64,000 nt of DNA, from assembly GCF_038007285.1 (NCBI RefSeq), contig NZ_JBBOWX010000001.1, forward strand, positions 1,815,501-1,879,500, given 5' to 3'. The stretch comes from Sporosarcina sp. FSL K6-3457 (GTDB taxonomy: Bacteria > Bacillota > Bacilli > Bacillales_A > Planococcaceae). How positions within the stretch are numbered: the first letter of the stretch is position 1; the number at the start of each line of letters is the position of its first letter. The notes under the pieces were generated by a model. That model was not told where the DNA came from. It saw only the letters and a program-made list of their open reading frames with translations, and made no database searches. The position numbers and the translations under genes are program-made. This document shows positions 7,636 through 15,903 of the stretch, in pieces.

Positions 7636-9567
7636 ATGAAAATTTTAGCAGTAACTGCTTGCCCAGTTGGAATTGCGCACACGTACATGGCTGCAGAGAA
7701 TTTGCAAAAAGCAGGAAATAAGCTTGGTATTGATATGAAAGTTGAGACACAGGGTTCAACAGGCGTTGAAAATGCATTGACAGATCGTGATATTGAAGAA
7801 GCAGATGGCATTATTATTGCTGCTGATAAAAACGTTGATAAAGATCGATTCGCAGGGAAAAGAATCATTGTGACAGGTGTTCAAGATGGCATCCGCCGTC
7901 CTGAAGAGCTAATCAATCAATTTAAAACGGGTGATGTACCTGTCTATAAACCTGGTCAACGTTCACTTGCAGATACGAAAAAAGACCGCGCATCTAAACA
8001 AAATCCAATTTACCGTCATTTAATGAATGGTGTATCGTATATGATTCCATTTATTGTCGTTGGTGGTCTATTAATTGCCTTAGCCTTAACACTAGGGGGA
8101 GAAAAAACACCTAGTGGCATCGTGATTCCAGAAGATTCGATTTGGAAGACGATTGAAAGTCTTGGTGGCGCGTCCTTTATGTTCATGATTCCTATTTTAG
8201 CTGGCTTTATCGCAGTGAGTATTGCAGATAGACCAGGGCTAGCACCAGGAATGATTGGTGGATTTATTGCAGCAAATGGAAGTTTTTATGGAAGTGAAGC
8301 GGGAGCTGGATTCATCGGCGGAATTATCGCTGGATTCCTTGCAGGCTATGTTGCACTCGCTATTAAAAAGATAAAAGTACCAAAAGCACTTCAACCGATT
8401 ATGCCAATTATTATTATACCGATTTTTGCAACACTTATTGTTGGCTTGCTCTTTATTTACTTTATCGGTGCACCTGTTTCAAGTATATTTGAAGCACTAA
8501 CGACTTGGTTGGCGGGTATGCAGGGAACAAGTTCCATCCTATTAGCACTTATCCTTGGCGCGATGATTTCATTTGATATGGGAGGACCCTTCAACAAAGT
8601 TGCCTTTCTATTTGGTTCAGCTATGATTGTCGAAGGAAACTATGAGATTATGGGACCTATCGCGGTTGCCATTTGTATCCCGCCAATCGGAATGGGACTT
8701 GCCACGTTTTTGAATAAGAAGAAATATAGTGAAACAGAATTGGAAACGGGGAAAGCATCCTTTACGATGGGCTTGTTTGGGATAACTGAAGGAGCCATTC
8801 CTTTTGCGGCACAAGATCCACTTCGGGTTATTCCAAGTATTATGGTCGGTTCGATGGTCGGTTCCGTCATTGCGATGATTGGTAACGTAGGTGATCGGGT
8901 TGCGCATGGTGGCCCGATTGTAGCTGCTCTTGGTGCTGTTGATAATGTATTGATGTTCTTCATCGCGGCGATTGTCGGTGTACTTGTCACAGCGCTTATG
9001 GTTAACCTCTTAAAGAAAGATGTTCAGCTGGAGCCGGCGATGGCTGGTGTGCCTGCTTCGACTGATGTCGATGATCAGCAGGCGGCGCCTGAACAAGCGG
9101 GCAAGGAAATTCGTTCATTAACAGATATTACAAATGAACAATTAATAGATGTCAACTTACGCAGTTCAACCCGCGATGATGTTATTGATGAAATGATTGC
9201 CAAATTAGATGCAGCTGGTGTGCTCGAGTCAAAAGAAGCATTTAAAGAGGCAATATTTAAGCGAGAAGCACAAAGTACAACAGGAATTGGTGCAAATATT
9301 GCGATTCCACATGGTAAATCTGCTGCGGTGAAGCGGCCAGCAGTCGTTTTCGGACTTCAACGTGCTGGTGTGGATTGGAACAGTTTAGATGGAACAGCAG
9401 CCAAATTAATCTTTATGATTGCAGTCCCGGAAGAAAGTGCTGGTGACGAGCATTTGAAAATCTTGCAAATGCTATCTCGCCGCTTGATGGATGAAGAATT
9501 TAAAGAGAATTTATTAGCTGTAACGACAGTTGAAGAAGCTTATCGACTTTTGGAAACCATCCAATAA
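7636..9567 (+). CDS. manP: PTS mannose/fructose-family EIIBCA permease, ManP-like
   Basis: This single-chain PTS transporter imports a hexose and phosphorylates it. The order is EIIB first (phospho-Cys9 in ACPVGIAHT), then a membrane EIIC of fructose type (about residues 120-460 with many hydrophobic segments), then EIIA at the C-terminus (His559 in NIAIPHG). The BCA order and 643-residue length match B. subtilis ManP and differ from FruA, whose EIIA is N-terminal. With manA and manR upstream, the substrate is probably mannose, yielding mannose 6-phosphate for ManA. Other fructose-family sugars remain possible. An AGGAGG site lies close to the start. Confidence 0.88.
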   Translation: MKILAVTACPVGIAHTYMAAENLQKAGNKLGIDMKVETQGSTGVENALTDRDIEEADGIIIAADKNVDKDRFAGKRIIVTGVQDGIRRPEELINQFKTGDVPVYKPGQRSLADTKKDRASKQNPIYRHLMNGVSYMIPFIVVGGLLIALALTLGGEKTPSGIVIPEDSIWKTIESLGGASFMFMIPILAGFIAVSIADRPGLAPGMIGGFIAANGSFYGSEAGAGFIGGIIAGFLAGYVALAIKKIKVPKALQPIMPIIIIPIFATLIVGLLFIYFIGAPVSSIFEALTTWLAGMQGTSSILLALILGAMISFDMGGPFNKVAFLFGSAMIVEGNYEIMGPIAVAICIPPIGMGLATFLNKKKYSETELETGKASFTMGLFGITEGAIPFAAQDPLRVIPSIMVGSMVGSVIAMIGNVGDRVAHGGPIVAALGAVDNVLMFFIAAIVGVLVTALMVNLLKKDVQLEPAMAGVPASTDVDDQQAAPEQAGKEIRSLTDITNEQLIDVNLRSSTRDDVIDEMIAKLDAAGVLESKEAFKEAIFKREAQSTTGIGANIAIPHGKSAAVKRPAVVFGLQRAGVDWNSLDGTAAKLIFMIAVPEESAGDEHLKILQMLSRRLMDEEFKENLLAVTTVEEAYRLLETIQ

Positions 9568-9575
9568 AACCTTAT

Positions 9576-9608
9576 CCCCTTATCCATTTTACTGGATAAG
9601 GGGATTTT
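9576..9608 (+). terminator. Terminator of manP
   Basis: Perfect 10-bp arms CCCCTTATCC (9576-9585) and GGATAAGGGG (9594-9603), followed by ATTTTG. Confidence 0.8.
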
Positions 9609-9646
9609 GAAATGATTTGCTAGAATAACGACTGATGTTTTGAATA

Positions 9647-9675
9647 TTGAAAGAGTGTCGATGTTTGATTATAGT
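9647..9675 (+). promoter_or_regulatory. Promoter of DUF4085/SUKH gene
   Basis: TTGAAA (9647-9652) and TATAGT (9670-9675) have a 17-bp spacer, 58 bp before the start codon. Confidence 0.6.
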
Positions 9676-9732
9676 AGAACTATCAATTGTCTGAGGACTA
9701 GGTACTGATTTTAGGAGAGGGGGCTTTTTGAA

Positions 9733-11025
9733 TTGGCATTTTTCACAAAGGCTTGGTACGAGCAAATGCAGGATGCGCATGCATTGACAGTGCCGGAATC
9801 AGAAGAGGAATGGAGGGATTTTATTCGAGGTTTTGAAGAGGATGGCGATGATGTTCATGTTTATTTGCGTGATAGATTGGAGCAAGAGAAAGGCCGGTTG
9901 CTAAAAGTACTGCCAAAGGAGTTCCATCCATTCATTGAAGATGGGTCAATCAATCAGCCGTATTTGCCGAAATCGGTACAGGAAAAGCTTCTCATCTATT
10001 TACATGAAATGGAGCAAAATTATAGGGAGGTATTTGAGCAAGCACATGACCATTTTGAGTCGATTTGTGATCAGATTCCCAAAAACTTTGTGACATTGAA
10101 GGATGCGAGGCTGCATGATTCTCGTATTCTACATATTGCTCGTAAAGATGATGAGATTCGTTTGACAATAGATAGCTCGGGTTCTTTTAATAATGCGAGC
10201 TGTATTGTGGTAACTTTTAAAAAGGTGAAGGAGGAATCTAGCGAGTTGCCGCTTATGGAGGCACAATGGTGGCTATATGAAGAGGTCGATATTCATGATG
10301 AAGGTACAGTGTTTAGCCTACTTTTGGATTGTCCAATGACGCGTTGGATGGTTGTCGCGGAGGATGTTATCATCGAGTACTATTACAAGGCAAATAGCTT
10401 ACCTGTCTGGCAGGATGAGGAATCGACTTTAGGGGCTACAGAAGAAGCGCTATCCAAGAGAGAGCAAGGATTACAGGTAAAGTTTCCTACCGCATATAGG
10501 CAATTGCTCGCCGAACAAAATGGGGGGCAGTTGACGCATAGCTTGATTGTAGCAACTGAGAAAGTAGTGGAAATTGGACCGCTATTTGGTGCTAATCAGC
10601 TAGTGCGGGAGGGTGATTTTGTATGGCTTAATCACAATGTAGCATTGCAATTTCATGAAGATTCAGAGCCAGTTGTGGTCCATAGAGATATCGGGCAGCT
10701 CGCTGAAAGCTTTGAACAGTTTTTAGAACGTTGTTTGTCCGCTACATACACGGATGAGTATGCAGTATTTTCCATTCCTTTAGCAGAAGAAGAGCTAGAA
10801 TCCGCTTTACTTGGAGAGGATTTGGAACGCATGGTACGGGCGTGGAACACGATGAATGAGCGACCGGAGAAATATGTACCGCTTATTGAAAAAGGTATAC
10901 TGTTTTTATTGAATCAAGAAGACAGTAACCTATATTCGATGGGCTCGACGAATGCCTTTATTTTTGACAATAAAGGAGTTTTGACGGCAGCGTTTAAAGA
11001 GAAATTAAAGGAATATGAGGATTGA
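9733..11025 (+). CDS. DUF4085-type protein with SUKH/SMI1-KNR4-like domain
   Basis: This 430-residue soluble protein opens with the FFTKAWYEQMQ signature seen in DUF4085 proteins and continues with an acidic N-terminal domain of about 215 residues. Residues about 235-340 look like a SUKH (SMI1/KNR4) fold, with the FPTAYRQLLAEQNGG motif and a later LNHNVALQFHED stretch. SUKH domains often act as immunity proteins against secreted toxins, but single chromosomal copies of unknown role are common. TTG 9733 is used, about 10 bp after AGGAGAGGGGG. It is probably co-transcribed with the lipoprotein 45 bp downstream. The function is not established. Confidence 0.7.
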   Translation: MAFFTKAWYEQMQDAHALTVPESEEEWRDFIRGFEEDGDDVHVYLRDRLEQEKGRLLKVLPKEFHPFIEDGSINQPYLPKSVQEKLLIYLHEMEQNYREVFEQAHDHFESICDQIPKNFVTLKDARLHDSRILHIARKDDEIRLTIDSSGSFNNASCIVVTFKKVKEESSELPLMEAQWWLYEEVDIHDEGTVFSLLLDCPMTRWMVVAEDVIIEYYYKANSLPVWQDEESTLGATEEALSKREQGLQVKFPTAYRQLLAEQNGGQLTHSLIVATEKVVEIGPLFGANQLVREGDFVWLNHNVALQFHEDSEPVVVHRDIGQLAESFEQFLERCLSATYTDEYAVFSIPLAEEELESALLGEDLERMVRAWNTMNERPEKYVPLIEKGILFLLNQEDSNLYSMGSTNAFIFDNKGVLTAAFKEKLKEYED

Positions 11026-11070
11026 TCGATTCATGCGAGGTAAAGAAAAATTGAATAGGGGATTAAGTGA

Positions 11071-12207
11071 TTGAACAAAACACTGCGATTTATCAGCTTA
11101 GTTGGTATGTGTATAGGTATGTCTCTAATGACTGTTGGCTGTTCTTCTTTTTGGGAGGAAGAGGCTGAAGAGTATCTGAATGATGCGGATCAAGAGGTAT
11201 TGGTGTCTGCGTTTGATAACGTGCAGCATAATTCACCAATGAATGATTTTGTTTGCGAGCCATTTGATATCTACAATGATAGTGAGGATATATGTTACCC
11301 GCCAGAATCTTGTGAAACGGTGGAGGATTGCGCTATTTTGGGTGATCAATTAGCCGATGAAATATACGAACGGTTTGGTGATTTATTGACGGACTACGAA
11401 TTTTCTGGGGATGGGGATACATACGACGAACAGGTATTGGCGAGGTATCGAATAGTTGAAGGAGCTTTGGTAAACCCGCAATTTGTTGATGTCGATGCGC
11501 AGTTTGAGTCGTATCGTGATGATGTTAAGGCGCATGTCCATATTTGGAATATGTTCACATATATCATCCCTGAAAAAGAACGTGAGATGTTAACAGGTTT
11601 CAATATATTTACGGATGGTAATGAGGAAACGCTTGCTCAGGTGGAGCCGGATGACGAAGATGTCAGCAGATGGCTACTTGGCGTGGACGTTATGGATGCG
11701 GATGAATCGTTTATACTTAAAACGACACTGTTGCATGAGTATGCTCATTTACTGACATTGCAAAAGGACCAAATGGATATGAATGAGGACGTGTTGTTTG
11801 CGTATGAAGATGATGCGATACATGAAACGGCTCTGGCTGCTTGTAACTATTATTTTGTGGACGGTATGGGTTGTATGAAGGAAAATTCGTATTTGCACCA
11901 GTTTTATCTAGCGTTTTGGACGGACATTATTGATGATTGGTATGAGCGGGATATTGTGAATGACGAAGAAGAGGCGGCAGTATTTTATGAGGATTACGAA
12001 GATCAATTCGTAACGGATTATGCAGTAACAAGTCCTGATGAGGATATTGCTGAAGTGTGGCCTTATTTCATTTTATCCCCGAAGCCGGAGGGGGAAGAGA
12101 TATGGGAGCAGAAAATCTTGTTTTTCTATCAATACCCAGAACAGGTGAAGCTCCGGGCTGAAGTACTTTCTCGGGTGTTATCTTATTTATCACAAGATGG
12201 AATCTAG
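11071..12207 (+). CDS. Lipoprotein with HExxH metallopeptidase motif
   Basis: A signal sequence ending in the lipobox TVGC (Cys24) indicates a membrane-anchored extracytoplasmic protein. Residues 222-226 are HEYAH within a LLHEYAHLL helix, the zinc-binding signature of gluzincin-type metallopeptidases. A downstream SPDEDIAE segment near residue 315 could supply the third ligand. The chain is very acidic and has several Cys residues between 60 and 95 that could form disulfides outside the cell. TTG 11071 is the only reasonable start. The gene follows the DUF4085/SUKH gene closely and has its own strong terminator. The substrate is unknown, and catalytic activity is inferred only from the motif. 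Confidence 0.75.
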   Translation: MNKTLRFISLVGMCIGMSLMTVGCSSFWEEEAEEYLNDADQEVLVSAFDNVQHNSPMNDFVCEPFDIYNDSEDICYPPESCETVEDCAILGDQLADEIYERFGDLLTDYEFSGDGDTYDEQVLARYRIVEGALVNPQFVDVDAQFESYRDDVKAHVHIWNMFTYIIPEKEREMLTGFNIFTDGNEETLAQVEPDDEDVSRWLLGVDVMDADESFILKTTLLHEYAHLLTLQKDQMDMNEDVLFAYEDDAIHETALAACNYYFVDGMGCMKENSYLHQFYLAFWTDIIDDWYERDIVNDEEEAAVFYEDYEDQFVTDYAVTSPDEDIAEVWPYFILSPKPEGEEIWEQKILFFYQYPEQVKLRAEVLSRVLSYLSQDGI

Positions 12208-12228
12208 TCTTGCGCATTAAGTTTTTTT

Positions 12229-12275
12229 ACAAACAGATTGAGCAACCTATTTTGGTTGTCCAATCTGTTTGTTTG
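12229..12275 (+). terminator. Terminator between convergent genes
   Basis: Perfect 12-bp arms ACAAACAGATTG (12229-12240) and CAATCTGTTTGT (12261-12272) contain an inner CAACC/GGTTG pairing. A moderately T-rich tail follows on the + strand. Confidence 0.8.
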
Positions 12276-12293
12276 TGTTGGGAATTATCTTGT

Positions 12294-13679
12294 TCAAACA
12301 TCAATATTATATTGCTTTATTTTATTATAAAGACTAACCCTTGATATCCCGAGTTTTTTTGCTGCGGCACTTTTATTTCCGTAGGTTTCAATAAGTATTT
12401 CTTTGATACGGGCGCTTTCTAATTGCGCTTTTTCTTGGGCTAGACCTTCTTTACCTATGTGATTGTTGTTTGTGGCAGGGAATATATTCATAATATCTTC
12501 TGCATGGATTGTCGAATTATCAATAATAATAATCATTCGTTCTACAACATTTCGTAGTTCTCGAATATTGCCCGGCCACTGATAGTTCGTAAACATCTCC
12601 ATAGCACTGGCTAGAAGAGTGGGTATCTCTTTTTGGTATTTCGCACAATACTGTTGTACGAAGTTATTGACTAAAATCGGAATATCCTCAATACGCTCTC
12701 GAAGTGAAGGGATTTTCAAAGTTACAACATTTAACCGGTAATATAAATCTTCGCGAAATAGTCCTTGTTTAATCATATCTTCTAAATTGCTATTGGTTGC
12801 TGCAACAATTCGGCTATTCACTTTTATGGATGCATGACCGCCTATGCGAGAAACTTCTTTCTCTTGCAATACGCGAAGTAATTTCACTTGCATATCAAGG
12901 GGCAGCATCCCGATTTCGTCTAAAAATAATGTGCCGCCATCTGCCATTTCCACTTTTCCCGCTTTTCCGTCCTTATGGGCACCTGTAAAAGATCCTTTTT
13001 CATAACCAAAGAACTCACTCTCGAAAAGAGCCTCAGGGATTGCACCACAATTGATGGGGATAAAAGGCTGATCTTTTCGTAAGCTTGCTTCGTGTACGCC
13101 TTGTGCAAAGAGTTCTTTACCAACACCGCTTTCCCCTTGAATTAACACAGTCGCATCCGTTTTTGCAACTTTAAGCGCTAACTCCTTGGCTGCTTGTATG
13201 GTGCCGCTATGTCCTTTAATTTCCGAGAAAGGCCCAACTTGCTCCTGCAAATTATACTGCTGTTTGACCTTTTGTAATTCTGTTGTTGTTAATGATAGCT
13301 TTTCATTTAATTTTACAATGTTTGTGATATCTTGATCGATTGAAATGGCTCCGATTAAGTTCTCTTCACTATCAAAAATAGGCGATGAGCTTATGAGTAC
13401 ATGCTTATCCGGTCTGGGCTGGTGATAGACATTAAAAACAGGCTTTTTCGTTTCCAGTATCTCTAATAATTTTAAATCTTCCTTTTTAAAAAATGCACTA
13501 ATCTTCTTCGTTTTAATAGCTGAAAGTGGTATCCCATACGTTTGTTCAGCTTGTGAATTCCAATATTCTACTTCCCCCAAGACGTTAATAATGGCAATTG
13601 CATCAGAACTTGTTTCGATTAATGTGTTCAAATAATAGCGTGAATGTTCAAGGGGCATGTTCTTCATTTCCACCGACAT
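12294..13679 (-). CDS. PAS-domain sigma-54-dependent transcriptional activator
   Basis: A sensory PAS domain (about residues 12-125) is followed by an AAA+ sigma-54 interaction domain. That domain shows Walker A GESGVGKE near residue 180, the GSFTGA variant of the sigma-54 contact loop, Walker B GGTLFLDEIG, and arginine-finger segments. A Fis-type helix-turn-helix ends the protein (about 415-461, ISRVSLYNKIKQY). It is an enhancer-binding protein of the RocR/PrdR type. It is transcribed divergently from the proline racemase operon, which has a -24/-12 promoter and an upstream palindrome, so that operon is the evident target. The PAS ligand, possibly proline or hydroxyproline, is not determined by sequence. 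Confidence 0.93.
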   Translation of the reverse strand: MSVEMKNMPLEHSRYYLNTLIETSSDAIAIINVLGEVEYWNSQAEQTYGIPLSAIKTKKISAFFKKEDLKLLEILETKKPVFNVYHQPRPDKHVLISSSPIFDSEENLIGAISIDQDITNIVKLNEKLSLTTTELQKVKQQYNLQEQVGPFSEIKGHSGTIQAAKELALKVAKTDATVLIQGESGVGKELFAQGVHEASLRKDQPFIPINCGAIPEALFESEFFGYEKGSFTGAHKDGKAGKVEMADGGTLFLDEIGMLPLDMQVKLLRVLQEKEVSRIGGHASIKVNSRIVAATNSNLEDMIKQGLFREDLYYRLNVVTLKIPSLRERIEDIPILVNNFVQQYCAKYQKEIPTLLASAMEMFTNYQWPGNIRELRNVVERMIIIIDNSTIHAEDIMNIFPATNNNHIGKEGLAQEKAQLESARIKEILIETYGNKSAAAKKLGISRVSLYNKIKQYNIDV

Positions 13680-13713
13680 CCTTTCTGAGGATAGTTGTTA
13701 GTGTTAATTTTAC

Positions 13714-13733
13714 ACTTTACAATACTGTAAAGT
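13714..13733. promoter_or_regulatory. Candidate upstream activator site
   Basis: The 20-bp inverted repeat ACTTTAC-N6-GTAAAGT lies about 90 bp upstream of the -24 element. This is a suitable distance for an enhancer-binding protein, and it also overlaps the leader of the regulator gene. Confidence 0.6.
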
Positions 13734-13804
13734 TAATGAACAGTCTTTATTGTAATGAATTATGTAAACGATTGCAATAGAGCGATTACACTTCCTTTTA
13801 TAAG

Positions 13805-13821
13805 TTGGCATGCTTCTTGCA
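13805..13821 (+). promoter_or_regulatory. Sigma-54 (-24/-12) promoter
   Basis: TTGGCATGCTTCTTGCA matches the consensus TTGGCAC-N5-TTGCA, with GG at 13807-13808 and GC at 13819-13820 exactly 12 bp apart. Transcription should start near 13832, about 40 bp before the racemase gene. Confidence 0.9.
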
Positions 13822-13873
13822 AGTAGAGTAGTAAGCAACAAATAATTATGTACTTGGGAGGTATTAACACTTT

Positions 13874-14857
13874 ATGGTGATGATAGAGAATACGATTCGA
13901 ACGATTGATGCCCATACAATGGGGGAAGCAGCCAGAATCGTGATTGATGGCATCCCGGAAATCCATGGGAATAGCATGATGCAAAAGAAAAAAGGAATGC
14001 AATCTGAAATGGATCATATACGAAAGCTACTGATGCATGAACCAAGAGGACATTTAAATATGTTTGGGGCTATTTTAACGGAACCATGCAACCCGGAGTG
14101 TAGCCTTGGTGTATTATTTATGGATAGCGGTGGTTATCTGAATATGTGTGGTCACGGAACGATTGCAGCTGTAACGATTGCAATTGATCAAGGGCTAATT
14201 GAGAAACAAGATACGATATTACTGGATACACCTTCGGGGGTTGTTGAATGTCATATCGTCTACGAAGATGACAAGGTGAAGGAAGTATCCTTTATTAACG
14301 TACCAGCATTTTTATTGAAAAAGAATGTAAGCGTTTTAGTAGATGGCGTAGGACAGGTATATATGGATATAGCCTTTGGAGGAAGCTTCTTCGCGATTGT
14401 CGATGCCAAACAATTTGATTTGTTTTTGACGATTGAGGAGCAAGATAGGATTGCGGCACTTGGTATCGCAATTAGGAAGGCTGTGAATGAGCAGCTAACA
14501 ATCGAACACCCTGAAATACCTGAGATTAACACAGTTGACCTTGTGGAGTTTAGTTTAGAAGTAGGAAAAAATCATTATAAAAATACTGTCGTTTTTGGAG
14601 ATGGACAAATCGATAGATCGCCTTGCGGAACAGGCACATGTGCGAAATTGGCAACATTGGATCTTGGCAAAGGTGAAGAAATTATCCAAGAAAGTATTAT
14701 TGGCTCCCGATTTAAAGGGACAATCGTCGATTATACGCAGGTCCAAGGTTTTAATGCAATTATTCCTAAAATTACGGGCTCCGCATGGATGACGGGAATT
14801 CATCAATTCTCATTAGATGCAACGGACCCATATGTAGAAGGATTTTTGTTGAAATAA
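13874..14857 (+). CDS. Proline racemase / hydroxyproline epimerase family
   Basis: The enzyme inverts the alpha-carbon of a proline-type amino acid without a cofactor, using two Cys residues as acid and base. Both are present: Cys92 in the MCGHGT motif and Cys251 in DRSPCGTG. Two Cys residues exclude trans-3-hydroxyproline dehydratase, where the second is Thr, and leave proline racemase or 4-hydroxyproline 2-epimerase. The next gene is proline dehydrogenase and no hydroxyproline-specific deaminase is seen, which favours a route from D-proline to L-proline, but this is an inference. GGGAGGT at 13856-13862 serves ATG 13874 or the in-frame GTG 13877 / ATG 13880. Confidence 0.88.
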   Translation: MVMIENTIRTIDAHTMGEAARIVIDGIPEIHGNSMMQKKKGMQSEMDHIRKLLMHEPRGHLNMFGAILTEPCNPECSLGVLFMDSGGYLNMCGHGTIAAVTIAIDQGLIEKQDTILLDTPSGVVECHIVYEDDKVKEVSFINVPAFLLKKNVSVLVDGVGQVYMDIAFGGSFFAIVDAKQFDLFLTIEEQDRIAALGIAIRKAVNEQLTIEHPEIPEINTVDLVEFSLEVGKNHYKNTVVFGDGQIDRSPCGTGTCAKLATLDLGKGEEIIQESIIGSRFKGTIVDYTQVQGFNAIIPKITGSAWMTGIHQFSLDATDPYVEGFLLK

Positions 14858-14889
14858 GTAACCGAAATTAAAAAATGGAGGTATTTGAT

Positions 14890-15870
14890 ATGGGATTAAC
14901 GAGAGATTTTTTTATGGCACTATCACAAAATAAAGTGCTAAATAGCGGGGCGAAACGGTGGGGACTCAAACTAGGCGCACAATCAGTTGTAGCGGGCACA
15001 AGCGTTGAACAAATGGTTGAAAGCGTTAAGCAGCTAAATGCAAAAGGGATTGCAGCGACAATCGATAATCTTGGGGAGTTTGTGTTCGAGAAGCAAGAGG
15101 CGATTGAGGCGAAAACACAGATATTAGCTGTTATCGAGGCGATTCATGCACATAGATTGGATGCGCATATCTCCTTGAAACCTACTCAGCTTGGTTTAGA
15201 TATTGACTATGCGTTCTGCTTGGGCAATCTACAGGAGATTGTTGCAAAAGCAAATGATTATAACATATTCATCAATTTTGATATGGAGGATTATGGGCAC
15301 TTACAACCATCCTTTGACATTATTGATGAGCTATCAAAGGATTATAATAATATTGGAACCGTCATTCAAGCCTATTTCTATGAAGCTGATGAAAATCTTC
15401 AAAAATATAAGGACTATCGGATGCGAATCGTTAAAGGTGCTTACAAAGAACCCGAAAACCTAGCATATCAAGACAAAAAAGACATTGATCAGAATTATAT
15501 CCGATTGATTGACTATCATTTGCTAAATGGTAAATTCACGTCAATTGCAACGCATGACCACAATGTCATCAATCATGTGAAAAAGTTTGCGGAAGAACAT
15601 AATGTATCAAGAGACAAGTTTGAATTCCAAATGCTGTATGGTTTTAGAAATGATTTGCAGCTTGAGCTTGCGAACGAGGGATATCATTTCTGCACATATG
15701 TACCGTTTGGTGTCGATTGGTATGGCTATTTCATGCGTCGGTTGGCAGAACGTCCACAAAACCTGAATCTTGTTGCGAAGCAAATGTTCAATAAAAAGAC
15801 TAATACACTCATTGGTATTGGGGCTGGCGCATTCTTATTAGGAAGAGTTAGCAAGAAAAAACAGGGTTAA
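14890..15870 (+). CDS. Proline dehydrogenase (FAD, monofunctional)
   Basis: The enzyme oxidises L-proline to pyrroline-5-carboxylate, passing electrons through FAD to the respiratory chain. It is a TIM-barrel protein of about 326 residues, the size of Bacillus PutB/FadM. The family motifs RIVKGAYKEP, QMLYGFRNDLQ and FGVDWYGYFMRRLAERPQN are all present. ATG 14890 is used because GGAGG at 14877-14881 precedes it; the earlier in-frame ATG 14875 overlaps that site. The gene lies 32 bp after the racemase gene in the sigma-54 operon. No pyrroline-5-carboxylate dehydrogenase is in the window, so that step must be encoded elsewhere. Confidence 0.92.
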   Translation: MGLTRDFFMALSQNKVLNSGAKRWGLKLGAQSVVAGTSVEQMVESVKQLNAKGIAATIDNLGEFVFEKQEAIEAKTQILAVIEAIHAHRLDAHISLKPTQLGLDIDYAFCLGNLQEIVAKANDYNIFINFDMEDYGHLQPSFDIIDELSKDYNNIGTVIQAYFYEADENLQKYKDYRMRIVKGAYKEPENLAYQDKKDIDQNYIRLIDYHLLNGKFTSIATHDHNVINHVKKFAEEHNVSRDKFEFQMLYGFRNDLQLELANEGYHFCTYVPFGVDWYGYFMRRLAERPQNLNLVAKQMFNKKTNTLIGIGAGAFLLGRVSKKKQG

Positions 15871-15903
15871 GGTATCATCCAGTAAATACGAGGGGGAATA
15901 CAC

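Noticed and set aside
7636..9567. Calling the PTS permease FruA (fructose)
   Set aside because: The domain order is B-C-A, not A-B-C, there is no fruK or fruR beside it, and the manA and manR neighbours point to mannose.
13874..14857. trans-3-hydroxyproline dehydratase for the racemase-family gene
   Set aside because: The second catalytic position is Cys (DRSPCGTG), whereas the dehydratases have Thr there.
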